NCBI GenBank assembly: GCA_963920635.1 | Contig: OY987299.1 | Coordinates: forward strand, 127,473,373 to 127,537,372 | Length of the DNA stretch: 64,000 nucleotides | Origin: Pseudeuparius sepicola | Lineage: Eukaryota; Arthropoda; Insecta; Coleoptera; Anthribidae | Direction: 5' to 3' | Shown: in pieces, positions 12,288 through 23,414 of the stretch | Position numbering within the stretch: the first letter of the stretch is position 1 | Layout: each line of letters starts with the position of its first letter | The notes under the pieces: model-generated | Seen by the model: only the letters and a program-made list of their open reading frames with translations | The model's database searches: none | Told to the model about the DNA's origin: nothing | Program-made: the position numbers and the translations under genes

Positions 12288-12967
12288 TTGTTTGTGTAGT
12301 TGTACTGGTCGTAAAAGCAATTTTAACGTAGATTCCTGGGTTTTCGACCAAAATAAATAAATAAAAAACAACAAAATTCTTTGTGTTTATTTTTTATTTT
12401 TTTACGTACGTTTCGCAACTCAAATGCCATCTTCAGAATACAGTTTGAAAACAAATTTTAAAATCTTTTTTAAAAAAACGTCACATAGCCTAAAAATAAT
12501 AAAACATAGTCAAGACACAGGCAAAATATGGTGTTAATTGTTTTTTTTTATATAAAATAATTTTTTTTAATTTAATCTTCAAAATCTAAATACTATGAAT
12601 ACTTACAAGAGATCGGGCTGGATATTGCATATTATAATGTACATATGGATCCACATATAATGTATATCCAGTCCGATCTCTTGTAAGTATTCATAGTATT
12701 TCGATTTTAAAAATTAAATTAAAAAAATATTTTATATAAAAAAACCAATGTAACAACATATTTTGCCTGTGTCTTAACTAAGTATTTTTTATTATTTTTC
12801 GGCTATGTGACGTTTTTTAAAAAAGATTTTAAATTTTTAAACTGTATTCTGAAGATGGCATTTGAGTTGCCGAAACGTCCGTAAAAAAAGAAAAAATAAA
12901 CACAACACAGAATTTTGTTGTTTTTTATTTATTTATTTTGGTCGAAAACCCAGGAATCTACGTTAAA
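12288..12967. mobile_element. Near-perfect 650-bp palindromic insertion with 14-bp target repeat
   Basis: Two arms of about 325 bp (12319-12970, centre near 12645) are inverted copies with almost no loop. The exact 14-mer ATTAATTTAAATTT flanks it at 12274-12287 and 12968-12981, which fits a target-site duplication. Each arm holds CTGAAGATGGCATTTGAG followed by a GAAAC-type box, resembling a hammerhead core. Long variable target duplications and hammerhead motifs are known for Penelope-like retroelements; assigning this element to that group is inference. Confidence 0.6.
12849..12879 (+). ncRNA. Minimal hammerhead-like motif
   Basis: CTGAAGA (12849-12855), a GGCA/TGCC stem II (12857-12860 with 12868-12871), then GAAAC (12872-12876) and GTC (12877-12879). 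One base (12856) lies unpaired beside stem II, and stem III is reduced to almost nothing, so it could act only as a dimer, if at all. The other arm has the inverse copy near 12420-12440 with a changed cleavage triplet. Confidence 0.3.
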
Positions 12968-13397
12968 ATTAATTTAAATTTCTAGCTGCTAATCGAACAA
13001 AATTAAAGTTTAGCAGCAAATTCATGTGTTACCCGATGATAAGTTGCGCTTGCGGTATTTTGTTATTTTGTAATACACAGGGTGGTCGAAAAAATACCAA
13101 AAAAATCAATTTCCTTTTTTTGACTAGGTGGCTGTGACTTTAAATCTGATATCCACCTTTGATTAGAAACAACTTTTGTAAGTAACTTTTTACTGTATTT
13201 TAAAAAATAAGGGTACTTTACTCTTGAGTTATTTTGACATTTTTGAATCTACCTCGTATCCAAAAAGAAATATTTAAATTTTGATATGTGCGTTTTGAGT
13301 TTAAAATGATGCACCAACTTTGATCAAGAATAAAATTTTCTGAGAAATTAATAATAAAAAAGTTTTTCATTTGTGTCCAACTTTCTGCCGGTCACTG

Positions 13398-13511
13398 TAT
13401 AAAAGAAACCAAAAGGTACCAAAATGTACGTAGGTACCTACTCCTGCTTTTTAGTCTGACTTTTCCTAAAGAAAACCTATGGAAATATGCAATGTAAACT
13501 TTATCAATAAT
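13398..13511. repeat. Short dispersed repeat between elements
   Basis: About 13405-13500 resembles 860-950 (AAACCAAAAGGTACCAAAA, then CCTATGGAAAT). Nothing else is seen. Confidence 0.35.
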
Positions 13512-13900
13512 TAAACAAAGTGAATATTTAGCGTCCCCATTATAATTTTAAAAGAAATGGCTTGTGGTTTATGGGACAAAATGCTTTGGTAATTGGCAAC
13601 ACCAAACTAGTTTCCAATATCTAATGGAAATTATGTATGGGTCTTTCGGAGGTGTGCAAACCACGACAGGTACCTGTGTTTCGGTCTACCTATTTTCTAT
13701 TCCACTTAGCCAACGTATCTGGGTCTTTCGGTTGAGGTGCGCTACGTCTGCCTGATGAGGGCCAACAAGTCCGAAACAGGTACCTGTCGTGGTCTGCACA
13801 CCTCCGAAAGACCCATACATAATTTCCATTAGATATTGGAAACTAGTTTAGTGTTGCCAATTACCAAAGCATTTTGTCCCATATGCCACAAGCCATTTCT
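13512..13900 (+). mobile_element. Palindromic insertion with hammerhead core and 12-bp target repeat
   Basis: The 12-mer TTTATCAATAAT occurs at 13500-13511 and 13901-13912, which fits a target duplication around a 389-bp insertion. Inside, arms 13550-13683 and 13770-13903 are inverted copies around an 86-bp spacer. A complete hammerhead core spans spacer and right arm. The 63-codon frame at 13564-13755 is incidental. No protein is encoded, so it would depend on another element, for example a Penelope-like one. Confidence 0.6.
13721..13814 (+). ncRNA. Hammerhead ribozyme, type I fold predicted
   Basis: All conserved boxes are present in order: CTGATGA (13752-13758), stem II GGGC/GTCC (13759-13762 with 13769-13772), GAAAC (13773-13777), a short stem III (ACAGG with CCTGT, loop TA) and the GTC triplet (13786-13788), after which cleavage would occur. 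Stem I has 4 bp next to the core (13748-13751 with 13789-13792), then an internal loop, then GAGGTG/CACCTC (13734-13739 with 13799-13804), and a perfect 10-bp helix, 13721-13730 with 13805-13814. Very short stem III is typical of hammerheads in retroelements. Activity is not shown by sequence. Confidence 0.65.
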
Positions 13901-13912
13901 TTTATCAATAAT

Positions 13913-15074
13913 AACAAGGATTTTATTTTAATTTTGATATTTAAATAAAATTGTTGTAAAAAACACGTTTGCCTGTTTTTAACAGAGATAGAACTTTACT
14001 ACAGAGTAGTTATTTCCTTTGTCCCACTCACAGTAATAAATGGACTATTGTTGAGACCTTGGACTCTTTAAAATAAGGGGACCCAGCATGTCACAGACTA
14101 TCGCATAGGATAAGTGAAGCCTTGAGGGGAAGTTTGTTTTCTGTCAACTCCAAGGAGATCATAAGGTTATGTCATTTTTCAGTGTCCAATCAGGTTTCAT
14201 GTGACTTGCCAGTGACAGATTCTACAGGGGGCAAAATATTTATATTCATCATAATTCACAAAGACTTTTAAATTTGAATTGCCTTAAATTACAGAGCAAA
14301 AATGACTTTGAATATTTATCTCGTTATGAAATAATGAACTGAGATAAATAATACCTATCTAAAAATCTTAGAATTAATTCAAGTAACCTTATTATTGTTC
14401 TAATAACAAGAAATATTGATAGTCTTTGAACTAATTTACCTTTTTCTTGTGTCATTTAAAGGTAATGCACCCTTTTTTAAGAGCCTTTGGCCTGATGGTT
14501 TATTAATAAATTCGCTGATACGAAAATAAGCGGATGAAATTTATGCCCTCTTGGATAAAGAGGCCTCCCGATGTCCCAATAATTCCAACCAGATTTTTCC
14601 AGTATTACCTTTAGGAATCCTACAATTCCAATTACGTATAGGTAGTACAAAACAAAAATTATTTCCTACATTTTAAATTATTAAGCAGGTAGCTTCAGTC
14701 GGGTCTTCAGCTTATTAACTACAGCATTCTACACGTTTTTTTTTTAAGAGTTTATATTAAATTGCGACCTATAAACTTGTTAATCCATCCCAAAAACTGA
14801 GAAAGTTCTTTGGGTAGATACATTCAACAAAGGAATAAAGTTCAAGTATACATATTACAAATTGACTGACGAACCTGGTAACATGATTCAATAGCGACAA
14901 ATTGTAAAGTCTTTAAACTTTGTTTTACGGCCTGATTAAACCTACTTTCCATTATTAATTTTTACTAACAATGAAAGTAGCTGTTATAATCATAGATTTT
15001 TAAATAAAATGGCATGCTTGGCATCACTGTTACCATTAGAATGTGGAAAGAATATACCTCACTTTGGAACGTAT
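13913..15074. other. AT-rich interval, no gene seen
   Basis: No element ends, long frames or repeats were recognised. A 14000-14240 segment is slightly richer in G+C but has no motif. Confidence 0.45.
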
Positions 15075-16456
15075 ACAGGGTGTCCCAATAAGGACGATAT
15101 CTCGGGAACACAAAGAGATATTTTAATTCTGCAAACGCCGTTCGCTGGACGTGAAGAGGGCTTTATTCGTAACTGATAAGCGTTCATTTTGACATTGGCG
15201 TATAGATGGCGCTGCGGTGCATAGAAACTTTTCGATCCTAGGAACGTTGGAACGTAGCGCATCTGAGTGACTGGGTCATTTAGAGAAACTTTTGGTCTAT
15301 GGATAATTTTCCTATTGTTACTAGTTTCTGAGATAACCGCTCTACAATGTTATTTACAAAAACTGAGCTAACTCACTTAAAATTAACTTTAGAGGAAAAA
15401 GTTATTAAACATATCTTTGTAGTGCACTAAGACGAAGAAATTAGCGGCACGTGTCAAATTATTACACATCCGGTTTGACCGGAAGTACCGGAAGTGAGCC
15501 ATTTTTTAGTTCAAAATGAACATACTGTACAATTTTCCCTTAAAATTGAAAAAAATATACCTAATAACAATAACACCTTGTAGGTAGGTACATGTAGACA
15601 ACGACAATTTGGCTGAATTTATTTTTATTGACCGATATTATAGAAATTAAACATGTATGTTTACAAAAAATATGTTCAAAATTATTTCCATACCAAAATA
15701 CGAGCAGCGGCTACAGTACTGTTTTTACCGCATTCTCCAGAAACTAATACCATATTTTAATTTAACCTCATTATTATGATTAGCCATTATTACAAAAATT
15801 AATAAACTAATTAGGCAAGAAAAAATTGACAACGATAGAGAATTACCTGGGCGTTTGAAGCTAAATATCGTATTGAAACAATAGACAGAGACAGAGCCAC
15901 CTTCGGTTAATAAAAATAAATTCAGCCAAATTATTGTCGTTGTCTAGATGTATGTATATACATGGTGTTATTGTTATTATACGACACTGGAAATTACCTT
16001 TTTTCACTTTTGCGGGATAAATTATACAGTATGTTCACTTTAAACTGAAAAATGGGTCACTTAAGGTATTTCCTTTCAAACCGGATGTGTAATAATTTGA
16101 CACGTGTCGCTATTTTCTTTGTCCTAGTGAACTACAAAGATATTTTTAATAACTTTTTCCTCTAAAGTTAATTTTAAGCGAGTTAGCTCATTTTTTATAA
16201 ATGACATTGTAGAGCGGTTATCTCAGAAACTAGTGACAGTAGGAAAATACTCCATAGAACAAAAGTTTCTCCAAACTACCCAGTCTCTCAAATGCACTAC
16301 GCATTAGGAAAATTATCCATAGACCAAAAGTTTCTCTAAATGACCCAGTCACTCAGATGCGCTACGTTCCAACGTTCCTAGGATCGAAAAGTTTCTTTGC
16401 ACCGCAGCGCCATCTATACGCCAATAACAAAATGAACGCTTATCAGTTTCGAATAA
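15075..16456. mobile_element. ~1.3-kb foldback element
   Basis: An end-like CAGGGTGTCCCAATAAGG stands at about 15077. From 15163 to 16456 the two halves are inverted copies, centred near 15810. Landmarks such as CTGATAAGCG, GATGGCGCTGCGGTGCA, TTTAGAGAAACTTTTG, CACATCCGGTTTGA and AACGACAATTTGGCTGAA recur inverted in the right half. The right arm holds a ~63-bp direct duplication (16240-16302 and 16305-16367). No right-hand partner of the CAGGGTG end was found, so that border is uncertain. Minus-strand frame 15059-15262 is a shadow. Confidence 0.75.
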
Positions 16457-16644
16457 CGCGAGCGTTGCCTCGGTCTTTAAAAGTACCTCCGAAGTTATAG
16501 GTACCTTGAATAAAGCTCTAAATATATATGAGTAGATTGTGAGTAATAATGATCTTCAAAATAACCTTTGTTCAATTACTAAAAATGATAATCAGTGATA
16601 AATATAAGAGGCACAATGCAGCGATAATAAAAAAAAATGTTGAG

Positions 16645-16740
16645 CTTTGTATGGGATTTGAACCATGGATCTACGAATTACTAATCGCGTACTCTTACCC
16701 CACCGGTAGCGCGGTGCTTGTCAAATTTGTTCTGTTATGC
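16645..16740 (-). repeat. tRNA-like (possible SINE) fragment
   Basis: On the minus strand GGTTCAAATCCC matches a Pol III B box, preceded by an A-box-like GGTGGGGTAAGAGTAC. A TACG/CGTA stem sits where the anticodon arm would be. The helices are imperfect and there is no clean acceptor stem, so a decayed tRNA-derived SINE or tRNA pseudogene fits best. The 76-codon plus-strand frame crossing it is incidental. Confidence 0.35.
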
Positions 16741-17761
16741 GGCTTTTATTTGACGTCAGAGAAACATTTAAATTATTAATTTTTCTTTGGTATAATTCGT
16801 GTTCTTTATGATTAAAACCAATTTGTAAAACGATTGATGTGAAACCTATTAAAATTGACGCAAGATTCGCGTTGCTACATATATTTTATTATTGGTTTTA
16901 AGGTCCTTGCTGCGTAAGGGTTGCTAAGCAATACTTTTTGTACCTAGCAACCACTTTCGCAGCTAGCAACCAAAATAACAGGGCACCTCGAACATTTGAC
17001 TTTCGCTTTCGGGCCTGTTGGCGAGTATGTAAAGTGAACTTACGGGAGAGGGAGCAGGAAAAAATACTTTTTGCACTACCGAGAGTAAAATAGGATTTTA
17101 GTTTCTGTTTTCCATTCTGGCGGTAGTAAAATCTTACTTTTTATCCAGTATGAAGGAAATATTAGGGTGTTTTAGTAACCAAGATAAAATTATAATTGCC
17201 ATTTATTGAATTACACCAGTAAAGGTCCATCGATCTTGCGGGTTTATGCAAGACAATTTAACGCAATTCTTTTAACCTATAAATAGAAACAATTCTTTAA
17301 ATCGTTCCAAAAATAAGATCGCGCGAAGCGTCGCAATAGAAACAACAATCCGGAACGTCTTTCCTCTCCCCTCCGAATAAAACCAAGGCAACATGTTTTC
17401 ATTTGCCAAAAGTACGCGCTACACGTTCGTCTCCCCCCCCCCCCCCGTTTCCCACCTCTTGTTCCTTATTTATCGCGCGATCCTATTGGCCGTTCCCGCA
17501 CTCCACCTTTCCCCGTACAAAAAAGGGCAATAAAGAAACAGAAAATTCACTTAGGCCTTAGATTTATTAGGCCCGAGATTTGATACGATAACGAACCGGC
17601 CCGGCCCTGATGGAATACCCCCGCTACGCGCCACCGGGGCCAAGACGGATGAGTTTACCTCCAAGGAGGAAGGGGCAAGTTGTGGCGCCGACGCGACGGT
17701 CTTTCCTGTTCACGTTCATTATTTTTATTGCGAGGAAACCGTTTAAGTAACATTAGCAAAA
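16741..17761. other. Interval with GC-rich block and C14 run
   Basis: No gene recognised. 17330-17700 is unusually G+C rich with a run of 14 C (17433-17446). The minus-strand frame 17655-17849 crosses the retroelement border and is not a gene. Confidence 0.45.
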
Positions 17762-17777
17762 CTACGTTCCTATTATT

Positions 17778-18940
17778 TTTAATTTTTCTGTTGTTGACAA
17801 CAAAATTTCTAAGCTTGACATAGTAGCATCGGTAGAGGAAACAGCTCAAGCATTACCTGAGGAATTAGGTCAAGAATTTAGAGTCAGGTCAAAAATAATC
17901 TTAGAAAAAGATTTTAAACCAAAGCTAAATATTTCAAAGGAAGAAAAAGTAGCAATTAGATCACTTAAATCAGATAGGATAATTAAAATATTACCAGCAG
18001 ATAAGGGAAATGCAACTGTTATTTTAGAAAAAACTGTGTATGATAATAAATTAAATGATTTATTAAATGAAGGAACTTACAAGAGGATAAACAAAGACTT
18101 CAATAGAAACTAAAATATACAAAACACTATATAAATACCGCGAACAAATGATACAGAGACAAAGGACACTCTTAACTCCGCATCATTCAAAACCTCCACA
18201 CTTATACGGATTACCAAAAATACACAAAACTAACATTCCTCTTCGCCCCACTGTAAGTTCAATAAATTCGCCATGTCATTCGTTAGCAAAATATTTACTT
18301 AAAATTGTTAATCCGTTAGTGGAAAATTCAAATTCATTTATTAGAAACAGTAATCATTTTCTAGAAAAAATTAGGGAACATCAATTTCCGGATAATTATA
18401 TATTAGCTAGCTTTGATGTGGTTAGTCTTTTTACAAATGTCCCTGTTGACAAATCATTGAAAATTTTACGCAGAAAGTTAGAAAATGATCAGACTTTAGT
18501 AGAAAGGACGAATATGAATATAGATGCAATATTAGAACTAACAACACTATGTGTTAAAACCGCTTATTTTCAACTAGGAAATGAATTTTACCAGCAGAAA
18601 TTTGGAATGGCTATGGGGTCTCCTCTATCACCATTCATAAGCAATTTATTCATGGAAGATTTTGAACATAATGAATTGACTAGATATTTTCACCAACCTA
18701 ATGTTTGGTGGAGATATGTAGATGACATATTTATTATATGGGAACATGGAGTAGATGATTTAAATTCATTATTAAATTTTCTAAACTCACAAGAACCTTC
18801 TATTAAGTTTACCTTAGAAATTGAACATAATAATCAATTACCTTTCTTAGATGTTTTTATACTGAAATCAGATAGTATAGAAACTAGTGTCTATAGAAAA
18901 CCAACACATACTAATAGATATCTGCAATCATCATATTAGT
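17778..18940 (+). pseudogene. Penelope-like reverse transcriptase, broken
   Basis: The upstream frame (17778-18113) contains the conserved ILPADKGNATVILEK segment of Penelope-like elements and stops at TAA 18111-18113. A shift near 18108 leads into the main frame (open from 18109, first ATG 18148, stop at 18937-18939). Numbered from that ATG, LYGLPKIHK lies near residues 19-27, motif A FDVVSLFTNVP has its aspartate at 90, motif B includes GMAMGSPLSP, and the catalytic YVDD is residues 190-193. The polymerase would copy RNA into DNA at the target. A further frameshift near 18925 separates it from the nuclease part. All catalytic residues are still present although the gene is broken. Confidence 0.92.
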
Positions 18941-19632
18941 GTTAAAAAAGGAGTAATTAAAAGTTTGTATGACAGAGCTAGAACGATTTGATCTAATAAC
19001 ACAAAATTTGAGGAGGAAATTAAACATATAAAATATGTTCTTGAGAAGAATAGTTATCCTATTGAATTTGTTGAGCAAGTTTTTCAGGATTGCTAACAAA
19101 ATAACAATGCTAATAGAATTAGAGAAATAAATCTGGTGGACCGACCAGTAAATTTAATTATTCCTTATATTCCTGCACTATCAGATAAGCTAAAACGCAT
19201 AGGCAATCGTTTTAATGTCAGAACAATATTTAAAACCAAAAATACATTAACATCGATGCTAGTTAAAACGAAACCATTTAATGAGGTACAAAGATCAAAA
19301 AATTGCATTTATAAAATTCCTTGTGAATGTGGAAAGTTCTATGTTGGGGAGACTTGTAGGCCATTTGACGTTCGTTTAAAAAACATAAAAATTATATTAG
19401 GCAAAATCAAATTTCTAAGTCAAAAATATGTGAACATTCTTTTAATAACAATCATAGGATATTGTGGGATAGGTCCAAACCAATTCTCAAAGAAGAAGTA
19501 GGAAATAGACGAAAAATTAAAGAATCTGCATTTATTCTAGGAAATACGGACAACTGTGTTGCTGAATGTTCAGTGGAATTCAGTAAAATATTATTGCCAC
19601 TTATTCAAAGAGAAGTTAGTATAGATAATTAG
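18926..19632 (+). pseudogene. Penelope-like C-terminal region with GIY-YIG endonuclease, broken
   Basis: The frame from 18926 continues the RT C-terminus (HHISVKKGVIKSLYDRAR) but is broken by TGA at 18989-18991 and TAA at 19094-19096. The nuclease begins near 19306 with IYKIPCECGKFYVGETCRP, which holds the IY and YVGE landmarks and the cysteine pair typical of Penelope-type GIY-YIG domains. A one-base shift follows the RLK stretch near 19385. The last frame ends at TAG 19630-19632 after LGNTDNCVAEC. In the family this domain nicks the target DNA. Confidence 0.88.
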
Positions 19633-20036
19633 ATAGAACACAGGGTACAATATCAGATTGTTTCTGTTGTCATAACATTTTAACCTGAAATTTATTAATC
19701 TGTCATTTCACTTTGACGTGGCATGATCTTTGAGAAAGGAGGAAGATTTAGTCTCCGAAAGCTCAGAAAACAAATTTGTCGAAGTTATTTTTTGAGTTAC
19801 ACGTTTAAAGTTTCGTTCATTCACTGTTAAGAATTTATGAATTTTCCAGGCAACTTGAAAAAGTTGACTTTCGATCAGTTTGGTGGCAAAAAACCCAATT
19901 AAAAATTAAATGCTACGTTCCTATTATTAGATAATTGAAAAAAATGGTAATATCATAATAACAGCGGCCGTTTTATATGTGGCAGACAAGGCGAGTACGT
20001 TGTGAGTTCATTTCGTGAACTAAATGTTCTCCTACG

Positions 20037-20111
20037 ATGGTACATTGTTCAGCGGTTGATTGCAAAAGCATGCAGAAGTGAAAAGCAAGATGCCGGGACT
20101 TCGTTTCACAG
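20037..20111 (+). pseudogene. First exon relic of a THAP zinc-finger protein
   Basis: From ATG 20037 the frame reads MVHCSAVDCKSMQK, then a TGA. One base of shift restores SEKQDAGTSFHR, directly followed by a good splice donor (AG|GTAAAT at 20111/20112). Start methionine, C-x4-C and the SFHR segment are the N-terminal signature of THAP DNA-binding domains, whose C-x2-H half would lie in a later exon. No second exon was found; a TIR element begins 70 bp downstream. It may come from a transposon or from a host gene. Confidence 0.5.
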
Positions 20112-20182
20112 GTAAATATCCTTTGAAAGACGCCCTAAACCTTAATTTTCTTCAAATTCCTTCCACCTTTTGGTATAATGAT

Positions 20183-21951
20183 CCCAAGTAACATTTTAAG
20201 TTATAATTATTTATCTTAAGTCCAAATAGTTGTATTAGGGTTATAAAATTGTCGCTTAGGGTAGACAAAATAACTATAGGTCTTATAGTAGTTGTTAGGA
20301 TGTTATTTACTCGAATCGTGAAAGTAATTGTTCTATAAAAGTCTTATAACAGGCATAACTTGGTTACTTTAACGTCAACATTATATAGTCTTTCAAAGGT
20401 TATTATAAGGTTGTAAAGAGGTCTCCGTCGTTGAGAATACAACAAGTTTTACGACTTTGGAAATATAGTTGTACGACGGTTGTAAAGAATATAATTTGAC
20501 CGCACATTAAAACTTTGTGGAGCGATAGTCGTATAAAGACGATTTAAATATATTATAAGACATCAGTAAGTGGAAGTCATAGATGTTGTAGAACAGTTTT
20601 AAGGAAGATCTTAATACGACATAGAAATGAGAACATGACGGTGAGAAAGTAGTGCACATGCGCGTTAATATTAATTGGAACCTCAATATGAACCCAGTAA
20701 GTGGTAATTTTAATAAAATATCTCTATACGACTTTCGTAGGGTCATTAGTAAAAGTGAGACGTAATTGTTGTATCATATTATGATGTGCCATATATCATA
20801 CAGTAAATGTAAAGCAGTAATAAATATCTACAATATAAGCATATCAGCATCTGCTAAAAATTATTATGAGTTTTACAAAAGACTGGGCAAACACAAATGC
20901 TCAGGAAGTTATAGAAGAGCAGTTACAAAAAGTTACAAAAATTTGGAATTAAATCAGTTTTGTCATACAAATCTTTATTTTTTTATACTACTACACTACT
21001 ACGAACTTGACGAGGCACCTACCCCAGACCGCATAAATTTCTAAAGACAGCCCTCCACGCGCATGCGCATATAAATACTTATTCTGTAATTTTGATTTTA
21101 GTTTTAGTCGCTTTATAACCTCTTAATAGTCGTTTGACAGTTTTAGAACTATTTATGACCTCTTAGTAGTTTGACTGAAGTTTTACAACTACTAAGTCAT
21201 ATAAGCACCGTCGGCCATGGTGTTTGCCATCAGAAATTCAGTTAAATAGGACAACCATGTTTGTCTTACGAAAGTGGCAAAACTTCGAATTTAATTTGTG
21301 GGCACAAATCATAGAAATTTGAGTGGAAAACATGTATTTTCGACATATCGAAAAATCCTGTACAACTGTAACACTTTAAATTTTAATTTAAAGCACGTTC
21401 ATATTTTACATTTTTTCTTTCATTTCCTTTAATTTCCATTATTTTAAAGGCGCGTTGTAAATTTTCGAGCTATATTTATAATTTTCACAGTAAGTAAAAA
21501 TTCGCAATAGATTCCGTTGAGTATACAATCGTCAAAAACCGAGATGCTTTATTGAATAATATCACCAACGTATAATTTCGTTTTTACCACTTACGGCTGA
21601 GACAGAATGAAATGTCTTCGTATTACAAGCAAACACTGCACAATATAACACTACGTTCCATATTTACGACCAATTGGTAATATGAAGGTATTAATAGAGA
21701 TCTTCACAACTTTAGAGCTACTTCTTTATGACGTTAAGGTATCTTTGAATTTACACGACCTAATGGACTTATAAAAGTCATATCCAATCAAATAAGATAA
21801 AATTTGTATGAAAAGTCATGAAAACCCGTTTCCAACCGTCCATATTCAATCTAAAGGAGTTGTAAAAAGGACGATACGTCTATAGACAAGTTGTATTATT
21901 GGTCGCAACAACGTCTTCACGTGTTTTATGCAACTTTAAATGTTACTTGGG
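20183..21951. mobile_element. 1.77-kb element with CCCAAGTAACATTT inverted ends
   Basis: The left end CCCAAGTAACATTTTAAGTT (20183) matches the inverse of the right end (AACTTTAAATGTTACTTGGG, ending 21951) at 19 of 20 positions. The interior is A+T rich with many short degenerate words related to TTATAAC, TTGTAAA and GACCTCTTA in both orientations. There is no transposase frame, and I could not identify a target duplication. The 79- and 92-codon frames inside have no domain. Confidence 0.6.
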
Positions 21952-23414
21952 AAGCGCATTGTTTTGTTTGTAAATAGGACCAATATAATTATTTTTAACA
22001 TCGTTTTAATTGAAAATTTATGATTATGATAGTTTCATAAAATATGGGCTTACAAGCGCCTATACACAATACTCCATTTATTAAAGCCTGTTTTACAAAT
22101 AACAATTTTCGTCCAACAAATCCTCCAATAAATCTTTCCATTTATTGTTGTGTCATTTGTGGGCAAAACTAATTTCTACTTTATCAGAATTTAAAACAAT
22201 GCCACGGTTTAATGGTTGTTCTCTTAGTACTCACCTAAAAATGTGCCCATTTTATTGTAGCGGGCCGTGGCCTCGAATCCTGTACCTTCATGTTTTAGGT
22301 ATTTTTTCCCAACATACCTACTACATTGAAAATCTTGGAAATTTCTTGCAAGATATCGGTATCTTGCACATTTTTCACATTTTTAAAATTTTCTAGTATG
22401 CATGACAGCTATAAATAAAAAAAAATTAAGTGCTAAGAGAGCACACAACAAACCATGTTTTTTTCCCAATTCTGATAAACTAGTTTAAAGCAATCAGTTT
22501 TGCCGACAAATTTCATTAAGAAATTTTTTCAGTAACTCTTGAAACAAAAAAGTAACATGCCGAAGAAATTTCGGCGATTTTCGGAATTTTGAAAAATATC
22601 TCGGAAAGTAGGCCATCATGGATGTCAATTGTGTTTTTACGCAAAGTTAGCTGATCAAAAAAGCAAATTTTTTTCAAATAAAGTTCTCAGAAAAATGCGT
22701 ATTCGTCAAGATTTTCTCGAGTGGCCCTTCTTAAATAGACACCCTGTATTTTGGTCCTTAACTTTTCGAGAACACCATGTATATAAATTCTGAAGCTAGA
22801 TTCGGATTCTCCAGAGAAAACTGCATCATCCTGGTTTTAAGCTGGTCTTTTCATTTCAAAAACTAAGGATATAATCGGACTTTATTTGAGGCACCTATTA
22901 TACCCTGAAAAAGTTTCTCTTTTTGCTATGCGAAAAACACAATTCTATTATACTTAGAAAAATAGTTATTTGTGTAACTATTTGTGTAACTAGTGCAAAA
23001 AGTGCAGCTCGAAGTTTCCGGTACTGGTACTTGGTTGGAATTTGAGCAGCTACCTATTTCAGTTTTTTTAGAAATTGAATTTTTTACTAAAAGTATTTAT
23101 ACCAACAGGTTGAACGGAGCATTCCCGTTGTAATATCTTATAAAGAATCTAGTGTGACTGGTAGACTGGGGACGAAGGGATGCATTTTTGCGATACATTT
23201 CAACAAAATTCTTATTACAAATAATTATCGAGGTTTGTGTGTCTTGCTATCGGGCATTTTCACAGTTATGTTAGAATCCATGTCCTTAATATCATTTAAT
23301 GGTAATTTCTGTAACTCATCTCTGCGGCATGCCCCTGCAATACCAAATACAATGCAACTATCTATAACAATACAGAAGTAAGTAGGTATAAAGTATAAAA
23401 CAAAATATAAGAAA
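21952..23414. other. AT-rich interval with one element end
   Basis: Around 22490-22745 lies a segment ending in ACACCCTGTA, like one border of the CAGGGTG class; its partner was not found. The 83-codon frame at 22145-22396 and the 75-codon frame at 23154-23381 have no recognisable domains. Confidence 0.4.

Larger units (their letters stand above)
12218..13397. mobile_element. Tc1/mariner-like non-autonomous element carrying a nested insertion
   Basis: Ends are CAGTGACCGGCAGAAAGTTG and its inverse (CAACTTTCTGCCGGTCACTG), about 28 bp in all, flanked by TA (12216-12217, 13398-13399). CAGTG start plus TA duplication is the Tc1/mariner pattern. No transposase frame is present. A palindromic insertion (12288-12967) sits inside with its own 14-bp target repeat. 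Without it the element would be about 490 bp. Confidence 0.8.
17762..19928 (+). mobile_element. 5'-truncated Penelope-like retroelement with 16-bp target duplication
   Basis: The exact 16-mer CTACGTTCCTATTATT flanks the insertion at 17762-17777 and 19913-19928. The element (17778-19912) starts inside its protein-coding region, as expected when reverse transcription stops before the 5' end. It holds remnants of the RT and GIY-YIG nuclease regions, then a ~280-bp 3' untranslated part. That part has a hairpin (GGAG/CTCC) followed by GAAA at 19737-19760, resembling a decayed hammerhead stem II. Frameshifts and stops show it is dead. It is A+T rich like its surroundings. Confidence 0.9.

Noticed and set aside
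16549..16779. 76-codon frame as a small membrane protein
   Set aside because: It runs through an antisense tRNA-like sequence and has no support.
17433..17446. C14 run as telomere or origin signal
   Set aside because: A simple homopolymer without repeat units or associated genes; a similar C12 run at 25449-25460 is near a transposon end.
18911..19099. Minus-strand 62-codon frame
   Set aside because: It is antisense to the retroelement coding region, which explains the lack of stops.
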